From positions 62,772,858 to 62,836,857 of the forward strand of contig CM043016.1 of the NCBI GenBank assembly GCA_023690525.1: a stretch of DNA of 64,000 bases. Reading direction: 5' to 3'. Every line of letters begins with the position of its first letter. The stretch's first letter is position 1. Positions 51,801 through 58,799 of this stretch are shown piece after piece. The stretch comes from Holotrichia oblita (taxonomy: Eukaryota > Arthropoda > Insecta > Coleoptera > Scarabaeidae). The notes under the pieces were generated by a model. The model did no database searches and was not told where the DNA came from. It saw only the letters and a program-made list of their open reading frames with translations. A program made the translations under genes and the position numbers.

Positions 51801-54126
51801 GGGTGCCCATCTAGTACGCGGAAGTCCAATATCTTGGTTGATAAGAGAGATAATTGAAACTTTTTTATTTCGCGTGACTAGTTTTCTCAAGATCTACAAA
51901 CCTAAAATAATGCCGATTATACAGGGTGTTGTTTCCTCTGCACAGACAGCAAACTTGTTTTTTTTTAATATAAAATTATTATTTTTTATAATTTATTTTG
52001 AATCTACATGAAAAATAAAAGGGACTTTATGTACGGTATTCGTATGAAAAAACTGACGGTCTTTGAGATATTTGGCTTACTATGTTGTTCTAGTAAATTT
52101 TTGTCAATTACAATATCCCAAATTTTGCGGTTACGCTAATTAACAGAAAGCTATTTTTAAACCAAATGTTAGGCAATAATGGTTCTTCGAAACACCATGT
52201 CAGAAACTGACCTACAGTATAAGGGGTGCCCAGAAAATGTTGTCAAATTTGACGAAGCAAAATATGAAAAATCTCCGTTAATTCAAATAGAACATCCTGT
52301 ATATTATTGATCAGTAAAACGCAGAATTAAATATTCTACAAGTTTGCTATAGCACTCTACTAAGGTTGAGAAGTTTACTATTATTGCCCGAGTGGCGACC
52401 CACGAGGGCAATAATAGTCATCTCATCCGAAGTATGTATATTATTTTTTGTACCAGTAGTCTAATTGGATCTTGAAACCTTGATAATTAGGAATACATTT
52501 GCCAATGTATGTAAGATTGCCTTGTAATAAAACATAAAACAAATGTAAGTAGGTTTCATTTGGATGTTGACAGATAAGTTTTGACATAACTGCTGAAACT
52601 AAAAGCGAAGTATTTTTTAGATTATTTTTAGTTTTGTTTATGTATGTCTGAAGAAATAGTATATTATGCAACAAGTTTTATAAACGACACTTTAGTCACG
52701 AGTTGAATTAATCACGAGCGAGCGTAGCGAGCGAGTTTTTAATACGAGTGTCTAGAAGAGTTTATAAAACGAGTTGTATACTATACTTTTTCTACGACCA
52801 ACACAACAATGAAAATTTAAACGTTTAGGTGTGTTTTATTAAATTTACTTTTACTAAATTAATTTTGCTTTATTAAAATTACTACAGTTATTGAGACACC
52901 ATTGACGTTCCTAAATTTTTCCATCAACCTGGGCAGCAAATTATCGGTGGCTCTAATCGCTTGTTCTGTAATTTCTGGGGTGTAGCGGTAAATTCTTCAT
53001 TTTCTTGTTCAATTGCTTCTATTATCTTGCAAATTACGAATCACTTTTTTTTAACTTACAAATAATGTAACAACTCCTTGTCAAAAGTCAAAAGTCGACG
53101 TTTTGTTCGGTCATCACAAGACTTGTGCACAAGTCGTGACTAAGAAAACTTCGGCTCGTGATTAATAAGGCGGAAACATACGAATATGATTCAAAGAATG
53201 TTTAATGATTTGTCGTATGTAAACTGATATTTAGCGTACCGATTAGCCGTGTAAAATGTGCTGTTTTAGAGATGGGACTAGAAAAAAGTAGAATTCGTTC
53301 TTTCAAATTCTTAAGCTCAATATAATAGTTTCGCTAAAAAATTTTCTTTATACTCGTGTTTTGTTTATGTTGAACAAAATGTAGTGTAAACGAAATTCAC
53401 TAGTTTAAGTCGTAGTTAATAAAGGCATTAATCTAGATCTTAGATTAAAATCATGTAGATACAATAAGCGATTCATTGTGATGTTTGTGCGTAACGAAAC
53501 TATTGTGCCTGGGTATTTATATTGGCAATCAATACTTGGTACAGAGCCAGCATTACAAAAAAATACCAGCAATAAGTTATGTAGGTACTTTTATTCTTAG
53601 ATTAAATGCATGCAATATTCTCTTATATCTAAGTATTATGAACTAATTACGCAGTTATAAAAACAATATGAGTTATTATTAAATTATTTTATTATTTTGG
53701 TCATTCCATACATCCATCACAATCAGTAAATTTTTGTATAATTTATATTTTTTTGTTGCATTTTAGTTAGGTAATATTTTTGATGTCCTCGCTTATTATT
53801 TTCTTTATTTTTAACAGAAATACCTACAGTACGGGAATTGCCTCAAGTTACGATTGTCAGAAGCAATGGAAAGTCATGTGTAATAACGTTTCATTGGAAG
53901 TGTATAGACATCGAAGGAACTTTTCAGTTTACGGCGATATTAATTTGTAATAACGAATGGTGCGTTAATAAAATTCAAAATATTGTTGAGAAAGCCACGC
54001 ATTTCAATGAATCATTGAACTATACGCTTCCAGTTTTTGGATATACCAACTACACAGTGAGAATGTTTATAGTTAGGAATAATATTAACATTTCTAAAGA
54101 TACGACGATACAGACATCACCAACCG
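30683..54126 (+). CDS. Receptor-like gene: FAMeT-like, EGF-like and FN3 domains (partial, 15 exons)
   Basis: I place 15 exons with GT-AG borders and matching phases: 30683-30840, 32415-32552, 32612-32824, 37702-37896, 41398-41558, 41613-41751, 44476-44586, 46849-47007, 47123-47254, 47340-47464, 49660-49843, 50644-50904, 50966-51084, 51137-51320 and 53818-54126. They encode about 830 residues: a hydrophobic signal-like start, a FAMeT-like domain, a second beta domain, a CC-containing linker, EGF-like modules, then four FN3 repeats. Most introns are phase 1, as usual for shuffled extracellular modules. The order resembles the ectodomain of insect receptor tyrosine phosphatase-like or Tie-like proteins. 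The ATG exon and all exons after 54126 are missing, so a membrane span and kinase or phosphatase domain are unproven. Introns are loaded with transposons but no exon is broken. Confidence 0.82.
31180..31440 (-). pseudogene. Tc1-like transposase remnant in intron
   Basis: The minus strand reads QQDNTIVYTFKRIKYWF with the second catalytic D, then after a frame change PARSSDLSVIQN (a decayed 'ARSPDLNPIEN', E changed to Q) and YTDNKHYESVKDL. Only the C-terminal third survives. Confidence 0.72.
32415..32552 (+). CDS. Exon b: N-terminal part before the FAMeT-like domain
   Basis: Enters after GTGTGTTAG in phase 1 and reads APDPSKTIFSATWEQTSTGC to PILDYRWEG. The donor is GAAG/GTTTGT. It is probably the first strands of the domain completed by the next two exons. 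Confidence 0.78.
32612..32824 (+). CDS. Exon c: FAMeT-like domain core
   Basis: Encodes FRISFSFKGVEIHILLCD and NCYWLGFGANKGIKHFLRK. The pattern 'LLCD ... CYW..G...NTKS.IRKC' is the signature I associate with the Methyltransf_FA (farnesoic acid O-methyltransferase-like) domain used as an extracellular module in insects. A donor at AAAAT/GTAAAA is needed because the frame meets TAG 15 bases later; it leaves phase 1. Confidence 0.78.
33609..33855 (-). repeat. Non-LTR 3'-end fragment, copy of 39532-39770
   Basis: About 245 bp, more than 85 percent identical by eye to 39532-39770 in the same orientation (shared words TTAGTTGCAGTGACTCCGTA, GCAACTCTCGCGGTGTAG). Since the second copy abuts minus-strand retroelement coding sequence, these are probably 5'-truncated 3' ends. 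It splits the Harbinger remnant. Confidence 0.72.
34085..34120. repeat. Short hairpin
   Basis: GAATACCGA and TCGGTATTC face each other around four bases inside the decayed Harbinger region. Confidence 0.5.
34130..35369. other. Intron sequence, nothing recognised
   Basis: Decayed DNA without a domain or repeat that I can name. The open frame at 34420-34626 has no support. Confidence 0.5.
35370..35873 (-). repeat. 500-bp MITE, inverted copy of 51799-52299
   Basis: The reverse complement aligns along its length with 51799-52299 (shared words include GGACTTCCGCGTA, CTCTTATCAACCAA, GGCAATAATGGTTCTT in the other orientation). The end carrying the CAGGGTGCCC terminus is missing here; the copy breaks at the adjoining element near 35875. 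Confidence 0.72.
35881..36654. mobile_element. Small Tc1-type MITE interrupted by another MITE
   Basis: CAGTGATGTGCTTTAGTA at the left and its complement ending near 36654 form inverted ends next to TA. Removing the inner MITE leaves about 125 bp. Confidence 0.65.
35948..36596. mobile_element. 649-bp rosa-related MITE
   Basis: The inverted ends CAGGGTGTTAGTAAATAAGT (one mismatch at the left terminus) extend for about 60 bp and are flanked by TA. It shares with the rosa-like element at 1005-2654 the terminal CAGGGTGT, the block CGACAAACTT followed by GGGG, and the subterminal words GTCCGCAAATG and GAGCAATAAAT or its complement. It is non-coding. Confidence 0.82.
37702..37896 (+). CDS. Exon d: second half of the FAMeT-like domain
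   Basis: Encodes ENIIRKDRWSHLSVTKRGY and YNVSHVIVRSGTKENGFMKV, with a 'W..L.VTK.G...EV' pattern typical of this module's C-terminal strands. An acceptor at TTATAG/CAGAG joins exon c in phase 1; the alternative TTACAG seven bases upstream gives the wrong phase. The donor AAAG/GTACTA leaves phase 1. An intermediate exon cannot be excluded. Confidence 0.72.
38715..39090 (-). pseudogene. Ty3/gypsy pol remnant
   Basis: The minus strand shows decayed polyprotein sequence: SLTDTATFVVYLL near 39075 (protease-like), then KKEKIKKYVKNLLEQ and PWAVPVRTVPKK near 38830-38770, the characteristic start of a gypsy reverse transcriptase ('V..LLE...I..S.SPWA.PVV.V.KK'). An in-frame stop and a small deletion are present. 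No LTRs were identified. It lies in the intron after exon d. Confidence 0.72.
39532..40870 (-). pseudogene. Dead non-LTR retrotransposon (RT thumb, RNase H, 3' end)
   Basis: Read down the minus strand: FLGIILDQKLNF (about 40590-40550, RT thumb), SHIDYGGPIIF and ILDKIQYEALRL (about 40420-40330, the 'LDYG...W......L..LQ...LR' region), then GIRGNETADWLAGKAG (about 39875-39830), the RNase H active-site helix. The 3' end at 39532-39770 matches 33609-33855. Stops and frameshifts occur throughout. Confidence 0.82.
40871..41397. other. Intron sequence, nothing recognised
   Basis: AT-rich intronic DNA up to the acceptor at 41397; no domain or repeat that I can name. Confidence 0.5.
41398..41558 (+). 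CDS. Exon e: beta-domain with CxxC pair
   Basis: After ATTTACAG the frame reads VRVASLLSAGNTTIDLKSS, then PSCIALYVRTCENCTFNITL with a conserved-looking cysteine cluster, and ends NETEE. Donor GAAGAG/GTCCTC, phase 0. The phases with both neighbours fit exactly. The exon has no open ATG and is easy to miss. Confidence 0.75.
41613..41751 (+). CDS. Exon f: continuation of the beta-domain
   Basis: Enters at TTTTAG/GTAGATGG in phase 0, reading VDGWQRIIFKDKDGDTG to SSTIQSCSSGG. The 'WQR...' strand and terminal cysteine suggest the end of a jelly-roll-like module. Donor GGAG/GTAATA, phase 1. Confidence 0.75.
42120..44450 (+). mobile_element. hAT-like element remnant in intron
   Basis: Contains a nearly complete hAT transposase. 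The right end around 44350-44420 carries CAGTGCTCGATTTCTAAAAA in reverse complement followed by GGTGCCGG, which looks like a hAT terminal repeat; the tandem words ATATAAGCACTGC follow it. No matching left end was found, so the 5' end is probably truncated or diverged. Confidence 0.65.
42136..44172 (+). pseudogene. hAT transposase (KIAA1586/ZMYM-like), two A-run frameshifts
   Basis: An N-terminal zinc-finger-like piece (WLLIKNGKLGCSTCKKVG) starts near 42136. The frame shifts at an A run near 42320 and again at an A run near 42413. From about 42430 it is open to 44172, more than 570 residues. The RNase-H-like DDE core reads IGLIIDESTSLSNKSS (first D), LTCDGAATMIGKHKGV (second D) and the hAT landmark CANHRLEL. 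The C-terminal dimerisation region contains SSSECERGFSQMN ('S...ER.FS.....') with the usual catalytic-glutamate context. The two single-base shifts are the only lesions seen, so it is either recently dead or affected by sequencing errors in homopolymers. Confidence 0.85.
44476..44586 (+). CDS. Exon g: cysteine-containing linker
   Basis: Acceptor GTTTCAG, phase 1. Encodes AIPVKNDITYEGCCHALKY and SLCVSDTSQHPVENGG. Three cysteines precede the EGF-like modules. Donor GGAG/GTAATA. Confidence 0.75.
44660..45431 (-). mobile_element. mariner deletion derivative
   Basis: The inverted ends YGAGGGCCACTAGAAAA lie next to TA (44658-44659 and 45432-45433). On the minus strand a decayed HTH linker (DSRSGRPKTARN) and KWVPRLLTPKQK are followed directly by the transposase C-terminus LRKHLRGQHFN ... 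DKSIKSLEKKWR, so the catalytic core is deleted. Confidence 0.78.
45440..45650 (-). pseudogene. Tc1-like HTH fragment
   Basis: The minus strand reads ERGMVVGLHTTGVSLREIAR and LERSLSAMQQTGREWNEE, the first HTH of a Tc1/IS630-type transposase. It abuts the mariner derivative; the rest is missing. Confidence 0.6.
45651..46848. other. Intron sequence, nothing recognised
   Basis: AT-rich DNA up to the next exon; no domain, hairpin or terminal repeat found. Confidence 0.5.
46849..47007 (+). CDS. Exon h: EGF-like module 1
   Basis: Acceptor TCTCTAG, phase 1. Encodes FTCPINTIGEDCLPC, NDCEKSKLCYT and VSKCFCAAGYQDTNCQT: eight cysteines with the 'C.C..GY....C' signature of EGF-like repeats. Donor ACGA/GTAAGT. 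Confidence 0.82.
47123..47254 (+). CDS. Exon i: EGF-like module 2
   Basis: Encodes KCSDGTYGHNCKQKCGNC, NTCDYINGKCDYCQENF and PFCDKR, the laminin/scavenger-type EGF pattern 'C..G.YG..C...C..C....C....G.C'. Phase 1 at both borders (CATTTAG; AAAC/GTAATT). Confidence 0.85.
47340..47464 (+). CDS. Exon j: start of FN3 repeat 1
   Basis: Encodes PKLPIVKKEPTAKTIKHREI and EETPVYYTVQYK, with the Y-Y-x-V-Q-Y core strand of fibronectin type III. Donor TACAAG/GTATGA, phase 0. Confidence 0.8.
47528..48542. mobile_element. 1-kb element with GAGC-repeat inverted ends
   Basis: AAGGTAGGTTTTCGAAAG followed by (GAGC)n at the left, and the complement at the right, form inverted ends of about 35 bp in the intron after exon j. 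The interior, including CGCACGCGACT words, shows no transposase. The target duplication is unclear. Confidence 0.72.
49110..49472 (+). pseudogene. Tc1-like transposase C-terminal remnant
   Basis: The + strand reads YYFQQDNAAYH (second D), LLDCPLQCANLSRIENL (decayed 'SPDLNPIENLW', E kept) and, in another frame, QERIIGEWTISRAICYKLVA and MSETIKANTRGSIKY, the typical C-terminus. Stops separate the pieces. Confidence 0.72.
49660..49843 (+). CDS. Exon k: rest of FN3 repeat 1
   Basis: Acceptor ATTTTTAG, phase 0. Encodes EEFHTIWTQTQLMSYWKH to LHPNVLYSVRVVLFINDKTG and EVRTTCRG. 'L.PN..Y.VRV' is the FN3 F-strand motif. Donor CGTG/GTATGT, phase 1. Confidence 0.85.
49844..50643. other. Intron, AT-rich
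   Basis: No element or motif recognised. Confidence 0.5.
50644..50904 (+). CDS. Exon l: FN3 repeat 2 (single exon)
   Basis: Acceptor TTTTTTAG, phase 1. Encodes 87 residues with TSIIITINANRPTEFCPL, SEFRLCLYQNQD and VVFENLEPNEEYRLLVYRN, the FN3 'L.P...Y.L.V' motif. Donor GGAG/GTAATC. Confidence 0.82.
50966..51084 (+). CDS. Exon m: first half of FN3 repeat 3
   Basis: Acceptor TTTTAG, phase 1. Encodes APEEVQNLRLDGVSNTSLEL, SWHEPQKKNGNIRGYRIQYS, a canonical FN3 start ('P..V..L......S..L.W..P....G.I.GY.I.Y'). The donor at TACAGC/GTAAAT, phase 0, is required since TAA follows. Confidence 0.88.
51137..51320 (+). CDS. Exon n: second half of FN3 repeat 3
   Basis: Acceptor TTTTATAG, phase 0, only 52 bases after the previous exon. 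Encodes HSRWKGCNIIQSNMSVSTR and VRLHSLLPYSSYIVKIWAFT, then SVSFETLET, completing the FN3 fold. Donor ACAG/GTAAGT, phase 1. Confidence 0.87.
51455..51780. mobile_element. Foldback element with about 140-bp arms
   Basis: GGGCAGCTATCTAG at the left and CTAGATAGCTGCCGG at the right begin two long complementary arms (shared GAACGAGTGAATAGAGCGT-like and GTGTGGATATTAAACA words) around a centre of about 50 bp near 51600. One arm has a short insertion. Confidence 0.8.
51799..52299 (+). mobile_element. 501-bp TA-flanked MITE
   Basis: The ends CAGGGTGCCC and the complement of CAGGATG are flanked by TA (51797-51798, 52300-52301). Inverted copy of 35370-35873, with both ends present here. Non-coding. Confidence 0.75.
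52300..53817. other. Intron with CGAGCGAGCG-type repeat sequence
   Basis: Around 52690-52790 and 53090-53170 there are words such as CACGAGCGAGCGTAGCGAGC and CTCGTGATTAATAAGGC with partial mirror symmetry (TCACGAG / CTCGTGA), suggesting another decayed inverted-repeat element of about 0.5 kb. No gene is seen. Confidence 0.45.
53818..54126 (+). CDS. Exon o: FN3 repeat 4 (single exon)
   Basis: Acceptor TTAACAG, phase 1. About 103 residues: EIPTVRELPQVTIVRSNGK, SCVITFHWKCIDIEG, and VFGYTNYTVRMFIVRNN, an FN3-like repeat with extra cysteines. Donor ACCG/GTAAGA, phase 1, so at least one more exon should follow; I could not find it before the window ends. Confidence 0.83.
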
Positions 54127-54839
54127 GTAAGATATAATTAGTTGTATATGTGAATTTTAGCAGCTTTGCTTTACATTATTTGATTATGTATGTGTTGTTG
54201 TATGTATTTGATGATTTCGAAATAGATATTTGTGCAACAGTGCCAATTATCGTTTGTATCAAAATGTTTGAGTTCTGAAAAACTAAACTAATTTAAACTA
54301 CCTACAATTTGCTTGACCTAAATGTAAACTTGCGTCTTGTATTAAGTGGAAGCACATAGATCAACTGAGCGAAGCAATTGTCTATGCGCTCGTAATTTGA
54401 AGATTTGTCTAAATGAGACAAGTGCACGAAAATTTTAATTCCAAGTCGATGTCAATATGAACTTTATAGTTTAAGAAGTTGGTAAATCCTGGAATATTTT
54501 ACACATACTTTATAAACTCGTCCTCTCTCTTCTGAGTTAGACCTCGAGCTTCTCACGTATGTATGTATCTCGATGTAATGGTTGTATTGTGTTTCTATGC
54601 GAATTATAAAGGAATTTAAATCAAAACTTTTACCTTGTTTAAATAACTCAAAAAAGCAATTTCACTTCTAATTTTCTTAAAATTTTCAGTATATTTGTAT
54701 TAATCCAAGATGTAGCAATTATCAATAATTTCAGCAAAATTAACAAAATCTGCTGCAGTAGTTAACAGTATGAGTGCATAAATCATTTAATATTGTGATG
54801 AATAAAAATAATTATAAATTGCATATTATTTATACCGGA
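54127..54839. other. Intron or downstream sequence
   Basis: AT-rich DNA with no exon, domain or repeat recognised. Confidence 0.5.
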
Positions 54840-55782
54840 TAACAACTTGAACTACGAAAGCCTATTGATAGGGGAAGGTAGTGGGTGTAAAATTAAATGT
54901 ACACATTTTAGTATTGTGAGCTGTTTGTATGACAGGATTGTTAGTGGTTATGTCAAATACTATGACAAATTATAAAATCACTATATAATTTGCACTTTTT
55001 CATTAATTGTTTATTCCATTAGGATAATAGTCTAAGAGCTGGCTACATGTCGGTCGACATGAAAAGGTGCACGGACAGTCTCACCTGAAAAGTAGTATTA
55101 GCAACGACAAATAGATAGTGTAATTGTCAGAAGGCGCTCTGGAAGATGTAGGCGTGTGGAGGCGGTGATGATAGAAAACAGGAAAACAATTGTCAGAAGG
55201 GTAGGTGGAAGAGAAAGGGTTGTCAAAAGCTGATGAAAATGCGAAAAATTTTGGAAATACAACATGTTAAGGTGTACTTCTGACAATTTGCATTTACGTT
55301 GAAAATGCTTAGAAAAAACAGCTTGCAAAATGTCAGAAGAAAATGTGGAAGAGATAATTATTTATTGTACCGCGAAGTATATCGGCTCGCTCAGCAGCAT
55401 CGATCGTCTTTCTCTCAAACTTCGCACTTACATGATCGAGTGCACTTCTAACAAATTTTCTGAGTATTCTTGACAAGTAAATGAAACTATTGGAAAAATT
55501 GTCAGAAGCTAATTCAGAAGATTTTTCGAATTATTTTGATTATTTTACACATACAAATATAAACCAATCGGATTCGCGTATTACTGAAGCAACTCGAAAT
55601 TACAGCGGTAATTTATCGATAATTTTCATAGTAGAATAATTAGGCGTTGTTATGGAAATGCGGTTAATAAGGATATACATTTCTAAAGTTCTGTCAAAAA
55701 ACTGGTAATTTATACATGAATTAATAAATAAAGAGTTTACATGAATTTTATTTTGTATTACGTAAAATAATCTAATCAAATA

Positions 55783-55838
55783 CCATACGAGCTTTAAATT
55801 AAAATCGATAATTTCAAAGCTCTTATGGTATTACTACA
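55783..55838. repeat. Small hairpin inside the left arm
   Basis: ATACCATACGAGCTTTAAATT and its near complement around about 9 bp, within the extra piece that is missing from the right arm; probably a tiny inserted element. Confidence 0.6.
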
Positions 55839-56370
55839 GATTATAATAGTTAATTAAACTATATTAAAGGTACATTGGTATGTTTAATAAACACTGCTCA
55901 ACAAAAATAGAGTGTAATATGAATACATAATTATATTGTCCAAATGTCCTCTAATTGTTTTGAGCAGTATAGTTATATTGTTTGTGATAAGTAAATCAAT
56001 CATATATATTTATAAATTGAACAAATGATTTTATAAATAGGGAAATATCGAAAACAATATGACGCATCGACGCTACGTTAACACATGAACAAACGCCTCT
56101 ATCGGGTTGGTTCGTACTAAAAATCTATCAATGTATCAAATTACAAGAGTGAGATTGAGTGGAGAATATCATTGAGAAATAAAAGAGTTTCGGAATAATT
56201 GGAAAAATAAGTAATTATTATTTATTCAATCGAAATACATCGGTAGACAAAAATTAATCAAATTCACGTTCTTCATCTTTTTCAAATTCAGGATCGTCGT
56301 CACTTCATATTCCGATTCTTTACCATCCGAAAACAAATAGTTGAATAAATAAAATATGTAACATCGACAT

Positions 56371-57850
56371 TCAAGAGTAGCGAAATACACAAATATTACC
56401 TTCCGAATCTGTAGTATCTAAGATTATATCTTTCACCAACGGTGGCAATTGTAGTCCTTCAAACCATAGAAACTCATATTTATTTTCCTTTAATGTCCAT
56501 CCTAATGTTTCTGGTTCAAATTTGACTGATTCTGGTAATACTGCATTTTTCCAAAGATGCGCAATATAGTGGGCTCTTTTTATTTGCTGAAGTAATTCGG
56601 AATAGCACGATGGCGAACAAGAAGCATCGAAGTTTCGTAATTTTTTTTTCAAGAAAGCTTCGTCGGTCTTTTTACCTTTGAAGTTGCGAAGAAACATTTG
56701 GTCTGTACCTAGTCAATATTTTGTGGAATTATATCCATATATATTACATACAAATACTTCTATTTGTAGAAAGTTAGTTTCTACATCGGTCGATGTCTCT
56801 CCTAAAGCTCCAAGTGCTTTTTGATATACCGTATTTTCTTGAAGCAATTTGAACGGACGTTTTTTCCCTTTTCGAAAGAATGCTGGGTTGTAATCACATC
56901 CTGTGAGTGCGTAAAATCCATGCAAAGCTCGACATAGACCTGATCCTAGATCTTCGTGAAGAGCATGAATATTTATAACATACCGATTCTTAGCTACTCC
57001 ATAATCGATGTAAATACTTGCCGTTATTTTATGTAAATTTCCCAAGAAAATTACAGCAATGTCGGCATCGGAGCATTTTATAACGATGTTGCAGTTTGTC
57101 TGGATTTTGGACGCATGAAAAATGATTTTTGTATCAGCTTCTTCAAGCGAAGGGCAACTATAATCGTGATTTATTGTTTGAACAACAGTCCCATTACCAT
57201 CAACTCTAATTTCGTAACAATAAATAAAATTAAATAATACAACTTTATTTCCTATAAAAGGGGCTACCTCATCACTTCTACAGTGAACAAGTAAAAAATT
57301 GACTAAAGCTTCTTTGAACTTTTCATTTTTCAGCTCTTTTGCAAAATCATTCGCCCTAGTTTTCTCCGAACCATAGATAGTATATGTGAAACTGCTCTCA
57401 GAACCACCTCTCAACGATCGTGCGTAATCTTTAATGGACGGTGAAGCTGATTTATTGGTTTTCGAGATCGCACCATCTACATGACTAAAGATGTGGGCAT
57501 TGGAGTCATCGGCTATAATAACATTCTTTCAATATCTGCAACTCCTTCTATAGAAACTCCTTTGCATGCGAACTTCTTTAATTTTATGATTGGTTTCAAG
57601 TTTTTTGTTCTCGTTGCAACTTGCAAAATTTAATATCTTATTTTGTTTTATAGCAGATTCAAATCTGCTTTCATCTTGCGAACACTCTTAAATGAATTCG
57701 TCTCTTAGTTCTTGCCTTATTTTTTAATATTGAGTAGAAAATGAGCCACGGCTTCAGGCGCGCCTAGTTTTAATATTGTACAGTAATTTATTATCCATTT
57801 CTAAGCAGTCGAAAGGATTAATATTATTCTTCAAAACATTCATAAATGAA
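56371..57850 (-). pseudogene. TE-associated gene with XPG/FEN1-like acidic motifs
   Basis: The minus strand is open from about 57540 to 56371 except for one in-frame TGA at 56713-56715. The order of motifs is HVDGAISKTNKS, CPSLEEADTKIIFHASK, IKCSDADIAVIFLGN, GLCRALHGFYALTGCDYNPA, FFRKGKKRPFKLL, then QQIKRAHYIAHLWKNAV and the tail GWTLKENKYEFLWFEG. EEAD, SDAD and GCDY resemble the acidic metal-binding motifs and 'GxDY' of FEN1/XPG PIN-type nucleases; that is inference. I have seen this protein type as an uncharacterised, repeated gene in many invertebrate genomes. Upstream (57540-57850) a broken N-terminal part is readable (CLEMDNKLLYNIK, FESAIKQNKILNFA). It is flanked by the long inverted repeats. 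Confidence 0.75.
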
Positions 57851-58799
57851 ACTAAACAATACTGCTCAAAACAATTAGAGGACATTTGGACAATATAATT
57901 ATGTATTCATATTACACTCTATTTTTTGTTGAGCAGTGTTTATTAAACATACCAATGTACCTTTTAATATACAAATTCAGTATTATAATCAAAATAATTC
58001 GGAAAATCTTCTGAATTAGCTTCTGACAATTTCCCAATAGTTTCATTTATTCTTCAAGAATACTCAGAAAATTTGTCAGAAGTGCACTCGATCATGTAAG
58101 TGCGAAGTTTGAGAGAAAGACGATCGATGCTGCTGAGCGAGCCGATGTATGTACTTCGCGGTACAATAAATAATTATCTCTTCCACATTTTCTTCTGACA
58201 TTTTGCAAGCTGTTTTTTCTAAGCATTTTCAACGTAAATGCAAATTGTCAGAAGTGCACCTTAACATGTTGTATTTCCAAAATTTTTCGCATTTTCATCA
58301 GCTTCTGACAACCCTTTCTCTTCCACCTACCCTTCTGACGATTGTTTTCCTGTTTTCTATCATTATTTACTATTTGTATAAACAAATTTCATCCATGCAC
58401 CTTTTCGGTTTTTTAGAAATGAAAATTGACAGTTTTCACCGCCCCCACACGCCTACATCTTCCAGAGCGCCTTCTGACGATTGCACTATCAATTTGTCGT
58501 TGCTAATACTACCTTTTTCAAGTGAGACTGTCCGTGCACGTATCGGGCTATAACTATAAAGTTGAGGAGAATTTGAACGGGAAAGCAGCCATAACTATAA
58601 AGTTTGATGGTTCGGTAAAATATTTGACGTAACCACTGACATTCCTGTCATATAAAAAGTTGACAATAGTAAAATGGATACATTGAATTTTAACTCCCAC
58701 TTCCCTCTCCTATTAATAGGCTTTCGCAGTTCAAGTTGTTAGCGCGTATATATGCTAATATTTGTGTCATTGGAATTTGCTATTAAATTAAAAAAATAT

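Larger units (their letters stand above)
54840..58741 (-). mobile_element. 3.9-kb long-inverted-repeat element with nuclease-like gene
   Basis: The two ends (TAACAACTTGAACTRCG, then AAGCCTATTRATAGG) start arms that stay recognisably complementary for about 0.9-1.1 kb: 54840-55975 at the left, 57860-58741 at the right. The left arm has an extra piece of about 300 bp (roughly 55555-55855). Each arm holds about seven copies of TTGTCAGAAG in both orientations. The innermost part of each arm is a block starting GTACATTGGTATGTTTAATA. Between the arms is a minus-strand gene remnant. No DDE transposase and no clear target duplication were found. Confidence 0.82.

Noticed and set aside
58203..58553. 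116-codon frame on the + strand, also found in part at 55098-55328 on the minus strand
   Set aside because: Both are the same sequence in the two arms of the long inverted repeat, full of TTGTCAGAAG words; open by duplication, not a gene.
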